Shown here: positions 9,902-19,945 of the stretch, piece by piece
How the letters are laid out: each line of letters begins with the position of its first letter
Numbering within the stretch: position 1 is the stretch's first letter
Assembly: GCF_020091585.1 (NCBI RefSeq)
Contig: NZ_CP083582.1
Span: 1,798,001-1,862,000 of the forward strand
Length of the DNA stretch: 64,000 nt
Reading direction: 5' to 3'
Source of the DNA: Kovacikia minuta CCNUW1
GTDB taxonomy: Bacteria; Cyanobacteriota; Cyanobacteriia; Leptolyngbyales; Leptolyngbyaceae
The notes under the pieces: model-generated
What the model was told of the DNA's origin: nothing
What the model saw: the letters and a program-made list of their open reading frames with translations, nothing else
Databases searched by the model: none
Program-made: the position numbers and the translations under genes

Positions 9902-12900
9902 ATGCCTGTCTCTGCTACTGTCCATCCGGAAGACTACGCCAACTTCCGCTCCGAAGCCAGTGACTTGCTCCAAACGATCGAGCAGGAATTGTTCAACCTG
10001 AAAGCCGATCGCACTGCGGCGCGGGTACATGCTTTGATGCGATCGGCGCATACCCTCAAGGGCAGCGCTGCCAGCATTCAACTGGAAACCGTGAAGTCAG
10101 TTGCCCACGCTTTAGAGGATGTCTTCCGGGCACTCTATAACCCTGAGATTGTGATTGACGCTGAACTGGAAGCGTTACTCTTTCAGGCATACGAGTGCTT
10201 GCGGCTACCGCTGATCGCCGAGTTTACGGGTAGCAGCGTGGATGAGGCAGACGTTTTAGGGCGAACCACCGCCGTTCTTTCGCAACTGCAAACAAAGTTG
10301 GGCGACCTGTTTGATCAGGAAACTCCCATTCCCACGTCTGCTGAGTTGGGGTTTGATATGGTGCAGTCGATGTTTGAGGGTGGTGTGGAACAGCGTTTGC
10401 AAGCGCTGGAACAGGCTCTGGCTCAGCTCCAATCAACCCTGGCAGCGCAACTCCAAACCGAAGCTGAGGTGTTTCTGGGTTTAGCAGAATCGGTGCAGTT
10501 GGTTGGCTTTGCCGCGATCGCCCAAACCACCCTAGCAGCGCTGGCGGCTCATCCCGATCAGGTCAGTGCGATCGCGGCGCTGGCAATTGCTGATTTTCGG
10601 CAGGGGCAAGCCGCCATTTTGGCGGGCGATCGCACCCAGGGCGGCACACCTTCCCCTGCCCTCAAGCAATTTACCCAGGTGGGAAACCCCCGCCCCAACC
10701 CGATCAGAACGAATGGGGACAAAGTTCAGTTCTCCCCGAACGGGCAGTCGCAACAACTGTCGGACGGCAACCCCAGGGAGTCGCTGCTGCCACCCCCAAC
10801 TTCCGGCAATAAGCTGAGATCGGTTCTGCAATGGCTCAAAGACTTTTTTACCCTGGAGCCTACGGGTCAGACCGATCGGGTGGCTTCTCCCCCTACTGCT
10901 AGCCCTGCCGCTGAGCCGCGGCCGTCCGATCCCTTCGAGTTCAGCCTGGATGCCCTCTTTGATGCCAGCCAACCGGAAACCAGTCCAACGCCCACGCCTC
11001 CCCAGGACGATGGGTTTCCATCCGTTTCCCTACTGCCCTTAGACCTCGACCTTGAGCCGATCGCGCCTGTTGCCCCAGCCGCTTCCTTGCCCACCCCGAC
11101 ACCTGATTTTACCCCTGCCGCTATTGCTTCCCCGCTGCCAGATCTCAGTGTCAGTGAGGTCTCTTCGACTGCCGACTCCCCTGCCCCAGTGCCTGTTGTG
11201 CGCGTGAAACTAGGGCAACTGGAACGGCTCGATTATCTGGCAGGAGAACTGTTGATTAACCAGAACCAGCAAACGACGCAGGACGATCGGCTGCGACTGG
11301 CAACCCAAGAACTGTTAGCTTATCTGCAAAAGCACAAACGCACGCTCAGCAATTTGCAGAGCTGGTCTGATCTAACTTTGGCAACCGATCGGCCTCCAGC
11401 GTCGGTAAGCCCTGGCGTAATGGCGGATTTTGATGCCCTCGAACTGGATCGATACACCGATTTTCATGTCCTGGTGCAGTCAGTGCTCAACGATCTGGTG
11501 CAACTGGAGCTGATTGGGGAAAGTCTGGAAACCCAAATTCGGCAGGTGCGCCAGGTTCGTGAAACCCAGAAACGATTGCTCACAAGCCTCCAGGATGACC
11601 TGACAACTGCCCGCATGCAGCCCTTAGGCGAAACCCTCAATCGTCTGCCGCGGGTCTTGCAGCAGCTCGCGAGTGCCCATGCTAAACCCGTCGAATTGAC
11701 CTTAACTGGCACCTTTGTCCTGGTTGATAAGGCGATCGCCGAGAAACTCTACAATCCATTGCTTCATCTGGTCCGAAATGCGTTTGACCACGGCATCGAA
11801 CCACCCGACCTGCGGCGAGCCAAGGGGAAACCCGAAACCGGGCAGATTCAGATTCATGCTTACCATCAAGGCAACCGCACGTTAATTGAGATTCGCGATG
11901 ATGGGCAGGGCATTGATTGGCAGCGGGTTGCTGCAACGGCGATCGACAACGGATTGGTCAGCCCAGAGGATGCAGCAAATCTGTCTCCTTCGCAGCTTGC
12001 AGAGTTTCTCTTTCAAGCGGGTTTTTCTACTGCGACTCAGGTCAGTGATTTATCGGGTCGGGGGGTTGGGTTAGATATGGTGCGATCGGAAACGCAGGCA
12101 TTGCAAGGAACCATCAGCGTCAGTTCCGTCGCTGGACAGGGATCGACCTTCACCCTCTCATTGCCCATGTCCTTCTCCATCACCCGACTCATGGTTTGTC
12201 AGGCGCAGGGCATCCCCTATGCATTACCCATCAACACGATTCAGCAAGTCGTTTTGCCCCGCCCTGACCAGCTCGTGCAAACCAGTGGGCAACAGAGGGT
12301 TTTGCGCTGGCATTCCGAACAGGGGGAACAGATGGTACCTGTTCGCGCCCTATCCCAATTGCTCCACTACCCCGACGCAGGCTCTCTCCAGCAAGATGCT
12401 TCGAGTCAAACACCGATCATTCTGCTACGGGCTGGCAAGGAACTCTGGGGACTTCGGGTTGATCAGGTCGTGGGAGAACAGGAACTGGTGATTCGCCCTC
12501 TGGGAACGGCGATCGCTCCCCCACCTTACGTGTATGGCTGTAGTATGCTCACCGATCGTCAAATGGCGCTGGTCGTTGACCCAATTCTCCTCCAGCAATC
12601 ATGGCTGACTTCGCTCAACCTCGCCAACCCCGATCGAGCCGCGTCAATACCCTCTGCTGTGCCTCCAACGCCCCCCGCCCGCGCCCAGATCCTGCTGATC
12701 GAAGATTCCCTGACCGTTCGCCATAGCCTTGCCAGAACCCTACAGGAACAAGGATATCGGGTGGCTCAAGCGGGAGATGGCTTAGAAGCGTTTGCTTTTT
12801 TACAGCAAGATCCGGACGTGCATCTGATTATTTCCGATATTGAAATGCCGCGGATGAATGGATTTGAATTTCTCAGCCAGTTGCGAAAAACCCCTGCCTG

Positions 12901-13072
12901 GCAGACAATTCCTGTCGTTTTGTTGACTTCTCGCAGTGGTAGTAAGTATCGCCAACTTGCCACCGAGTTGGGAGCCAATGCCTTTATCAACAAGCCCTAT
13001 ACCGCTGAAGTGCTTCTGCCGCTGCTGTCTGCTTTAATCAAACCTGCCGCATTGGTAAGCAACTCACTTTAA
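9902..13072 (+). CDS. pixL: CheA-CheY hybrid histidine kinase PixL
   Basis: A 1056-residue kinase. Residues 5-110 are an HPt domain with phosphorylatable His50 in RSAHTLKGSAAS. A long Pro-rich, low-complexity linker covers about 250-425. A dimerisation region follows, then the HATPase with LVRNAFDHGIE (N box), DDGQGID (G1) and GRGVGLDMVR (G2). A CheW-like P5 domain lies at about 790-930 and a C-terminal receiver at about 940-1050 with IEDS, IISDIEMP, LLTSRSG and INKPY. The order HPt-kinase-CheW-REC is that of cyanobacterial PixL/PilL-type CheA. It starts 40 nt after pixJ and ends 25 nt before a second CheW-like gene, so all are likely one transcript. Confidence 0.9.
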   Translation: MPVSATVHPEDYANFRSEASDLLQTIEQELFNLKADRTAARVHALMRSAHTLKGSAASIQLETVKSVAHALEDVFRALYNPEIVIDAELEALLFQAYECLRLPLIAEFTGSSVDEADVLGRTTAVLSQLQTKLGDLFDQETPIPTSAELGFDMVQSMFEGGVEQRLQALEQALAQLQSTLAAQLQTEAEVFLGLAESVQLVGFAAIAQTTLAALAAHPDQVSAIAALAIADFRQGQAAILAGDRTQGGTPSPALKQFTQVGNPRPNPIRTNGDKVQFSPNGQSQQLSDGNPRESLLPPPTSGNKLRSVLQWLKDFFTLEPTGQTDRVASPPTASPAAEPRPSDPFEFSLDALFDASQPETSPTPTPPQDDGFPSVSLLPLDLDLEPIAPVAPAASLPTPTPDFTPAAIASPLPDLSVSEVSSTADSPAPVPVVRVKLGQLERLDYLAGELLINQNQQTTQDDRLRLATQELLAYLQKHKRTLSNLQSWSDLTLATDRPPASVSPGVMADFDALELDRYTDFHVLVQSVLNDLVQLELIGESLETQIRQVRQVRETQKRLLTSLQDDLTTARMQPLGETLNRLPRVLQQLASAHAKPVELTLTGTFVLVDKAIAEKLYNPLLHLVRNAFDHGIEPPDLRRAKGKPETGQIQIHAYHQGNRTLIEIRDDGQGIDWQRVAATAIDNGLVSPEDAANLSPSQLAEFLFQAGFSTATQVSDLSGRGVGLDMVRSETQALQGTISVSSVAGQGSTFTLSLPMSFSITRLMVCQAQGIPYALPINTIQQVVLPRPDQLVQTSGQQRVLRWHSEQGEQMVPVRALSQLLHYPDAGSLQQDASSQTPIILLRAGKELWGLRVDQVVGEQELVIRPLGTAIAPPPYVYGCSMLTDRQMALVVDPILLQQSWLTSLNLANPDRAASIPSAVPPTPPARAQILLIEDSLTVRHSLARTLQEQGYRVAQAGDGLEAFAFLQQDPDVHLIISDIEMPRMNGFEFLSQLRKTPAWQTIPVVLLTSRSGSKYRQLATELGANAFINKPYTAEVLLPLLSALIKPAALVSNSL

Positions 13073-13096
13073 ACCGCTCCCTATAATTTCAAGCTT

Positions 13097-13585
13097 ATGT
13101 CAACGATTAAACCGCCCCAATTGCCACAACAGCAAACTGAACCGCCATCCTGTCAGGCGATCGTTTTTCAAATTGCGGGACGGTGGTTGGCTCTCCCCCA
13201 TACAGCGTTGTTGCGCGTTGTTCATCAACCCACACTAAACCGAACGGGGCATACGGATCAGTTGGTCTATTTAGGGAAGCAACCGCTTTCAATCGTCGAT
13301 TTACGTCCGCTACTGACAGCCGGTTCCAGGGGTAAATTGGGCGCTCAGCCTCAATCTATCGTTACCGAACCCCCCTTTCTGATCATTGCCGCGGTTGAAA
13401 CAACACCGATCGGGATTCCAGTCGATCAGCCTCCTGTTTTGCTTGAACTTCCCTTAGCAGCAGCCAAAGCACTGCCTCCAGCTTATTACAACGCGATAGG
13501 TGGAATCTCCAGTCACGTTGTTGCGGTTCCTCAGTTAGGAGCGGTACTCCTACTGAATCTATCCATCGTGATTCAAGGAAACTAA
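13097..13585 (+). CDS. Second CheW-like protein at the end of the pix operon
   Basis: A 162-residue protein with a CheW-like fold pattern: IVFQIAGRWLALPHTALLRVV at the start of the domain, LVYLGKQPLSIVDLRPLL in the middle and a C-terminal VVAVPQLGAVLLLNL strand. Conservation to CheW is weaker than in PixI, and it has a short polar N-terminus (residues 1-20, Gln/Pro rich). It begins 25 nt after pixL in the same direction, so it is likely the last gene of the operon. It may be an alternative coupler or a modulator of PixL. The function is inferred only from domain and position. Confidence 0.7.
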   Translation: MSTIKPPQLPQQQTEPPSCQAIVFQIAGRWLALPHTALLRVVHQPTLNRTGHTDQLVYLGKQPLSIVDLRPLLTAGSRGKLGAQPQSIVTEPPFLIIAAVETTPIGIPVDQPPVLLELPLAAAKALPPAYYNAIGGISSHVVAVPQLGAVLLLNLSIVIQGN

Positions 13586-13602
13586 CGGGATAAAATTCTG
13601 GT

Positions 13603-13878
13603 TTACTCCTCGTTTATCGTATAAGAAATAGAATTTGCCTCCAGCCAATCGATCGCGATTTCCTCTAACGCATTTTGTCGATAACGATACCAATCCTCAG
13701 CAAGATTGTAGCGATGGATCGCGTGCTTAAAGCGTTGAAATGCACCTGAACCCTTAATTTGAAATAGCAGCTCGTTGCCTAATTCAGTATCTTCGATCGC
13801 ATCACAAAACCGTTCCATAATTGAGTATTCGTGAATATCAAATTTGCTGGGAAGCCGCAAATAGTCATCGCTATTCAA
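13603..13878 (-). CDS. UPF0158 family protein, possibly N-terminally truncated
   Basis: A 91-residue product with clear UPF0158 features: LPSKFDIHEYSIMERFCD, GSGAFQRFKHAIHR and LAEDWYRYRQNALEEIAIDWLE. The function of the family is unknown. The only start inside the open frame is a TTG at 13878. Upstream in the same frame an ATG at 13947 begins a short run (MTINLYSVAGLNAEG) that ends in a TAA, then continues through AQQAQDI into this frame. That stop may be a real nonsense mutation or a base error; without it the protein would have 114 residues. It is convergent with the pix operon, whose last stop is 18 nt away. Confidence 0.6.
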   Translation of the reverse strand: MNSDDYLRLPSKFDIHEYSIMERFCDAIEDTELGNELLFQIKGSGAFQRFKHAIHRYNLAEDWYRYRQNALEEIAIDWLEANSISYTINEE

Positions 13879-14025
13879 AATATCCTGTGCTTGTTGAGCT
13901 TAGCCCTCGGCATTCAGTCCTGCCACTGAGTAAAGATTTATTGTCATCTACGGGAATTCCCTCAGTCTGGGATGTAGGAATGAAGTCAGAGTTAGGTGGG
14001 CGTTACTGACGCTGAGGAGAAAGTT

Positions 14026-17000
14026 ATGCAGGTTTGGGGGAGAGTCGGTTATGTTGCATTGTTTCTGGTCGCGATCGTTGTCACCCTCAAGTTATCTAGC
14101 TGTAGTACCGCCAACCTTACCTCCAATACTGCGCCCCTGGCAGCCGTTTCGCCGTTGGAAAATCCCAAATTGCCGGATTGGATTGAGCAGATTAGCCCAC
14201 TGGGCGAGGCAAAACCTACGGCTCAAATTCGGGTTCGGTTTAAGGAACCGCTGATTCCGGTTGAGCAACTGGAGAGCAAAGACCAGCAAGCGTTGCTGGA
14301 AAAATTTACCCTGACGCCACCCCTACCCGGACAATTCCGGTTTCTGACGCCCCGCATGGTTGGGTTCCAGGCAGACCAGGCAACCCCCAAAGCAACTCGC
14401 GTCCAGGTCACCTTGAAAGCGGGACTGGCAGATTTGAAAAACCACCGACTCGACCAGGATCTTGCCTGGACTTTTAACACCGAACCGATCAAATTATCCA
14501 ATCTGCCGGGTTCTCCCCCAGCGGGGGCTGCTACTGGCGAAGCAAGCGAACCATTTGACATCAAGCCCGTTCTCAAAATCACCTCCAATACGGAACTGGA
14601 TCTGGCATCTCTGAAGGAGAACCTGCAACTGACACCCTCCGGCGAACAAAACCGCGTGCCGTTGAACGTGAATTTGCAGAAAGAAGATGCAAAACCGGAA
14701 GACATTTCCCCAGCAGAACAGTTTGACGCCAGCGATCGCCCCTTTATTTACACCGTAGAACCCCAGCAGAACCTGGCCAAGGCGACGCGCTATCAACTTA
14801 AAGTTTCGCCTGGAGTGCGTCCGGCAAAGGGCAATCTGCCAAGTGAAAGCGTCTTTGCTAGCCAGATTGAAACCTACTCACCCCTGGCATTTCAGAAGCT
14901 CGGATACTATGGGCAACCGGATGCAGGTGGAGCCTATGGGCGGTTTGTCAAAGGAACCGGGCAGTTACAGTTTAACAACGGACTAGATGCGGAGTCGGCG
15001 ATCGCCCAGATCTCAATTAAGCCCGACCCCAAAAAAGAGCTGCCCCTGGTGCAGGTTTACCAGGGAGACCCACAGGTGAACCTGAATCCCTGGGCGCTGG
15101 AACCCGCTACCAACTACACCATTACCATTGGTGCCGACCTGAAGGACAAATTTGGGCAAACATTAGGCAAACCCATCACTGTTAATTACGCGACGGGAGA
15201 CGTATCCCCTGACATTTGGGCACCCAGTGGGTTGAATATTTTCCCGACTGGGAAAGACCTACAACTGAATATTTCCACGATCAACCTGCCGACCTACAAA
15301 TCGGCATTCAAAGTTGTGCAGCCAACCGATCTGGTTTATGCCGACTCTGCCTACCCCAGAGACGGGGGCGGCAGTTTGTTACCCGATCCCTCCGCCTGGA
15401 AAAGCAATCCGGTACGCCCCCAAAAGAACCAGACTGCTGAGGTTACAGTACCCCTGCAACAACAGCTAGGGGGAGCGACCGGGATGTTGGCCTATGGTGT
15501 GCAGGCGCGAGCCAATCCCTACCAGGAAGGGAATGAGAAGAAATGGCGCGAACCGACCCTGTATGGCTTGGTGCAGTTGACGAATTTGGGCGTATTTGCC
15601 CAGTGGTTTCCAGAATCCGGCCTAGTGCGCGTCAGTCACCTGTCGGACGGTGCCGCCGTGGGGAATGCCACGGTGCAAATTTACCCATCCAAACTGGAGG
15701 CAAAATCCCTACCGCAACCCTCCCCCTGCGCAACGGGCAAAACCGATAAAACCGGATTGCTGCAACTCAACCGTCAGAGCTTGCAGGGCTGTATGGGCAG
15801 CGACAGGTTTGCGGAACCACCCAAGCTGCTCGTCATTGCCCAGGAAGGGAAGGATTGGGCATTTACCCGCACTACAGAATACAGCGGTGCCTACGATTAT
15901 GGGATTGATGCAGGCTGGCAGGGCAGCAAACCGGAATCACGGGGCACGATTTTTAGCGATCGCAAACTCTACCAACCGGGAGAAACTGCCCAACTTACAG
16001 GAGCGGCATACTACCTACAAAATGGTACTCTGCAACAGGACAAAAAAGCCAGCTATACCCTGACTCTGGAAGGTCCAGGGGGGCAGAAGCAAGACCTTGG
16101 CAGCCAAACTACGAATGAGTTTGGCACCTTTTCAAAGGAACTGGCGATCTCCAAAACCTTACCCCTTGGCTATTACACCATCAAAGCCAAGGGCAAAAAT
16201 GGGGTCGAGCTGCTGGGAGATTTTCGGGTAGCGGAGTTTAAGCCACCGAATTTTAAGGTGGAACTGTCTTTAAAGGCAGAGGGCAAAGGACAGGAGGCAG
16301 AAGGCAAAGGGCAGGAGCTAGGAGAAGGGTCAGAGCAACTGATTACGACAACGGGGCAGACGATCGAGGCGACGACCCAGAGTAATTATCTGTTTGGCTC
16401 TCCGGTGCAGGGGGGGAAGGCGAATTACTATGTCACCCGTCAGCAAACGGAGTTTACACCCAAGGGACGGGAGGAGTTTTCGTTTGGGCGACGCTGGTTC
16501 TGGCCGGAGGAATCGCCCACGGTTTCCAGCGATGTGTTGCAATCCAGCCAGGTACTCAATGCCAGCGGTCAAAGTAGCCAGCAGGTGACCGTCGATAAGG
16601 ATTTGCCCTACCCAATGACCTATCGGGTCGATGCCCAGGTTAGCGATGTGTCGAATCTGTCAGTGGCAGATTCCAAAAGCTTTGTCGCACTGCCAACCGA
16701 CAAGCTGATCGGCTTGCAGAGTGAGTTTGTTGCCAATGCGGGCAAGGACTTTCCCGTCCAGGTGATTGTCACCGATCCATCCGGGAAACTGATTCCCAAC
16801 CAGACGGTGCGGCTGGAACTGCAACAGATGACCTTTAGCCGCGTAATGAAACTGGTGGAAGGCAGCCGCACAGAGCAGAACCAGGTGGAATATAAGACTG
16901 TGGCGACGCAAGAGGTGCGATCGGATGGGGCAAATCCCCAAACTGCCAATCTCAAACCCACCGACTCAGGCTCCTACCGAATTCGGGCGACGCTGGGCGG

Positions 17001-19819
17001 CAATGAATCCACGGCAACGGACATGCAAATCTGGGCAACCGGAGATTCTCCCGTGGGTTGGGGCAGTCGCTACCGCAACAATCGGCTGGAAATCAAGCTG
17101 GACAAACAGAACTACCAGATTGGTGAAACGGCAACTGCTTTAATTCAATCCCCCTATCCAGAGGGAGAATTGTATTTCAGCGTCCTGCGCCACAACACCT
17201 TCTTTCAATCGCTGACTCAGGTGAAGGGTGGCGCACCTCAAATTCAATTTAAGGTGACTGCGGATATGATGCCTAACGCTGCTGTGGAAGCGGTTCTGGT
17301 GCGTCAGGGTAAACCGCTGTCAGAAGTGGAACCTGGTAGCCTGGATCAACTGGTGCGGATTGGTTTTGCGCCCTTCTCGACCAATTTAGACAGCAACTAT
17401 CTCCGGGTTGCCGCCGAGGTCAAACCGACCTTGCAACCGGGAGAGGAACAAACCGTGCAGTTGTCGCTCAAAGACAATCGGGATCAGCCCGTCAAAGGAC
17501 AATTCACGATCGTTGTGGCAAATGAGGCAGTCCTGCAATTGACCGGCTACCGCCTGCCGGATCTAGTCAAAACGGTCTATGCCGACCAGTCCATTTCCAC
17601 CCGTCTAAGCGATAACCGTCCTGATGTGGTGCTGGAACCGCAGGCGTCCCCGCTCGAAAAGGGTTGGGGTTACGGGGGAGGCGCTTCCGATGGAGCCGGA
17701 AATACGCGGGTGCGGACGGACTTTAGGGCACTGGCATACTACAATGCTTCCGTCCTGGCTGACGATCGAGGTCAGGCTTCGGTTCGCTTCAAGGTACCTG
17801 ATGACCTGACCACCTGGCGGGTGATGCTGGTGGCAACGGATGGGAACTTCCACTTTGGCAATGGCGATACCACCTTTGTCACGACGAAGCCTCTGATTGC
17901 CAGTCCATTGCTGCCCCAATTTGTGCGTCCAGGCGATCGTCTAAATCTGGGTGTCTCCGTCACCAACAACACGGGACAGGGGGGCAATCTCGCGGTCAAC
18001 GGTACGGTCACAGACCCCCTGAAGCTGGATAACTCTGGCACTCTTCAGTCCCAGGTGGGTGACTCCGGCACCAGCGCCTACCGTTTCCCGGTTGTGGTGC
18101 AGGGAACGGGTGAGGCAAAGGTTCAATTCAAAACCCAGCTGAACCAGGCAACCGACGGCTTTGAACTGCCCCTGGAGGTACGATCGCAAAACGTGACGGA
18201 ACAGGTGGTGGAAACGGGGACAACTACCAGCGAAGCAAAAATTCCGATCAGGATGAACAAAGACGTGGCAACCGATGTCGGCGGGCTGGACATTTCCCTC
18301 GCCAGCAGCCTGATTCCCACCCTTACGGCTCCTGCCCAGCAGGTTCTGGATGAGACCACCCTGCCCTTCCTGGAACCTGCTGCCAGCCAACTGGCGATCG
18401 CCGCCAACCTGCAAACCCTTTCCCAGACCTACGGGCAGTCCTTTGCCAGCTTTAACCCCACCCAGCAGGCAAATCAGGCGATCGATCGGCTGCAAAAACT
18501 GCAAAAACCAGACGGGGGATTTGCCGCCTATCCTGGTGCGGAGCGTTCCGATCCGTTTATTACCCCCTATGCGGCGCAGGCGATCTCGCAGGCAACCCGC
18601 GCAGGTGTAGAGTCGCGATTAATCGCGACTCTACAGAATCCTTTGGTGGGTTATCTCAAGAAGCTCCTCGCCGACCCGGGGCAGTACGATTTCTGCAAGC
18701 AGGCGTTGTGCAAGCAACAGGTGCGGTTGCAAACGCTGATTGCACTGGCGGAGTTGGGTGAGCAACGGAATGATTTTCTGGCAGATCTGTACGCCCAACG
18801 GAATCAGTTCGATCTGGTGGATCAGATCAGGCTGGCGCGTTACCTGTTCCGCTTCCCAGATTGGCAGCAGGAAGCAAAGACAATGGCAACCCAGATTCAG
18901 GAAACCGTGAATGGAAACGGGACGATCTGCAACGGTTAACCTACCGCAGGGATGGCGCTGGCTCAACTCGCCAACCACAGCCCAGGCAGAGGCATTGCAG
19001 TTGTTCATTGCCCAGAAGGCAAAACCGGACGTGATCGATCGTCTGCTCCAGGGACTTCTAGCACAGCGGCGGAATGGCACGTGGCAGACTACCCACGACA
19101 ATGCTGAGGCATTAACTGCCCTGGTGGAATACAGCAAACTCCAGGCAACACCACCCAACTTTGAAGCGATCGCCCAACTGGCAGGTAAGGAATTGCTCAC
19201 CGCTAAATTCCAGGGCTACCAGAAGCCCAGTAGCGAGGTCAACATTCCGATTAAAGACATGCCGCTGAGCAACAATGACCTGATCCTGAAAAAATCTGGT
19301 CAGGGCATGCTGCATTATCTGGTGGCATTCCGATATCGATTACAGGGCAACCAACCCGGACGGCTAAATGGATTGCGGGTGACCCGCAGCCTCCGTCCTG
19401 CCAACGAGGAGAAAGTTCTCTATCGAACTGGATTGTTCGCCACCGAACCGCTTAAGGTTTCTCCCGGACAGGTCTATGACGTGGGTTTGGAAATTATCAC
19501 TGACTATGCCGTGAACCATGTCGTCATTACCGATCCCCTGCCTGCCGGGTTTGAAGCCGTAGACAATAGCTTCCAGACCTCCACGCCTTACTTCCAGGCA
19601 AAGGGTGATAGCTGGCAGTTGGCATATCAGACGATTTACAAAGACCGGGTCGTCGCCTACGGCGATCGACTCGAACCGGGGGTTTATACCCTGCATTATC
19701 TGGTGCGCTCCGTCACTCCGGGTACTTTTCTTTACCCTGGGGCAGAAGCCCGTTTACAATATGCACCGGAAGAGTTTGGGCGATCGGCATCCTCAACCCT
19801 GGAAATCTCGGAGAAATAG
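14026..19819 (+). CDS. Alpha-2-macroglobulin family lipoprotein (frameshifted)
   Basis: A bacterial alpha-2-macroglobulin of about 1930 residues after correcting one base. The first frame ends at 18939 and the second runs to 19819; removing one G of GG at 18913-18914 joins ETVN to ETGRSATVNLPQGWRWLNS, typical family sequence. The start was set to the ATG at 14026, with GAGGAG 6 nt upstream, rather than the GTG at 13996. The N-terminus is a lipoprotein signal with lipobox LSSC at about residue 25, so it should be anchored in a membrane facing the periplasm. MG domains and an A2M core follow, with SDRKLYQPGETAQLTG and the ALAYYNASVLADDRGQA region. The thioester CxEQ is not seen; the matching place reads TTLPFLEPAASQ, so it resembles thioester-less types such as YfaS. 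Two insertions of repeat-like DNA lie within the gene (16272-16340 and 18606-18635). Confidence 0.85.
18606..18635. repeat. Perfect 30-bp palindrome inside the coding sequence
   Basis: Arm TGTAGAGTCGCGATT is followed directly by its exact reverse complement. It lies in frame in the alpha-2-macroglobulin gene and encodes part of GVESRLIATLQN. The same kind of TGTAGAG...CTCTACA palindrome is found between genes at 26025-26055 and, degenerate, at 38122-38150, so it is a mobile or spreading small repeat that has entered a gene. Confidence 0.8.
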
Positions 19820-19823
19820 TGAA

Positions 19824-19925
19824 CAGTCACCAGTCACCAGTCACCAGTGGACAGTGGACAGTGAAAAACTGACACCTACCACCTACCACCTACCACCTTT
19901 TATCCTTTATCCTTCAGCCTTTATC
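19824..19925. repeat. Short tandem heptamer repeats
   Basis: Runs of CAGTCAC, ACAGTGG, CACCTAC and CCTTTAT units fill the gap between the alpha-2-macroglobulin gene and livH. Such heptamer runs (STRR type) are typical of cyanobacterial intergenic DNA and recur throughout the window. Confidence 0.7.
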
Positions 19926-19945
19926 CTTTCCCCGCCCCCTACTCC

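Noticed and set aside
17941-18504. Minus-strand frame of 187 residues in the alpha-2-macroglobulin gene
   Set aside because: Antisense shadow without ribosome site or similarity; lies wholly in a well-supported gene.
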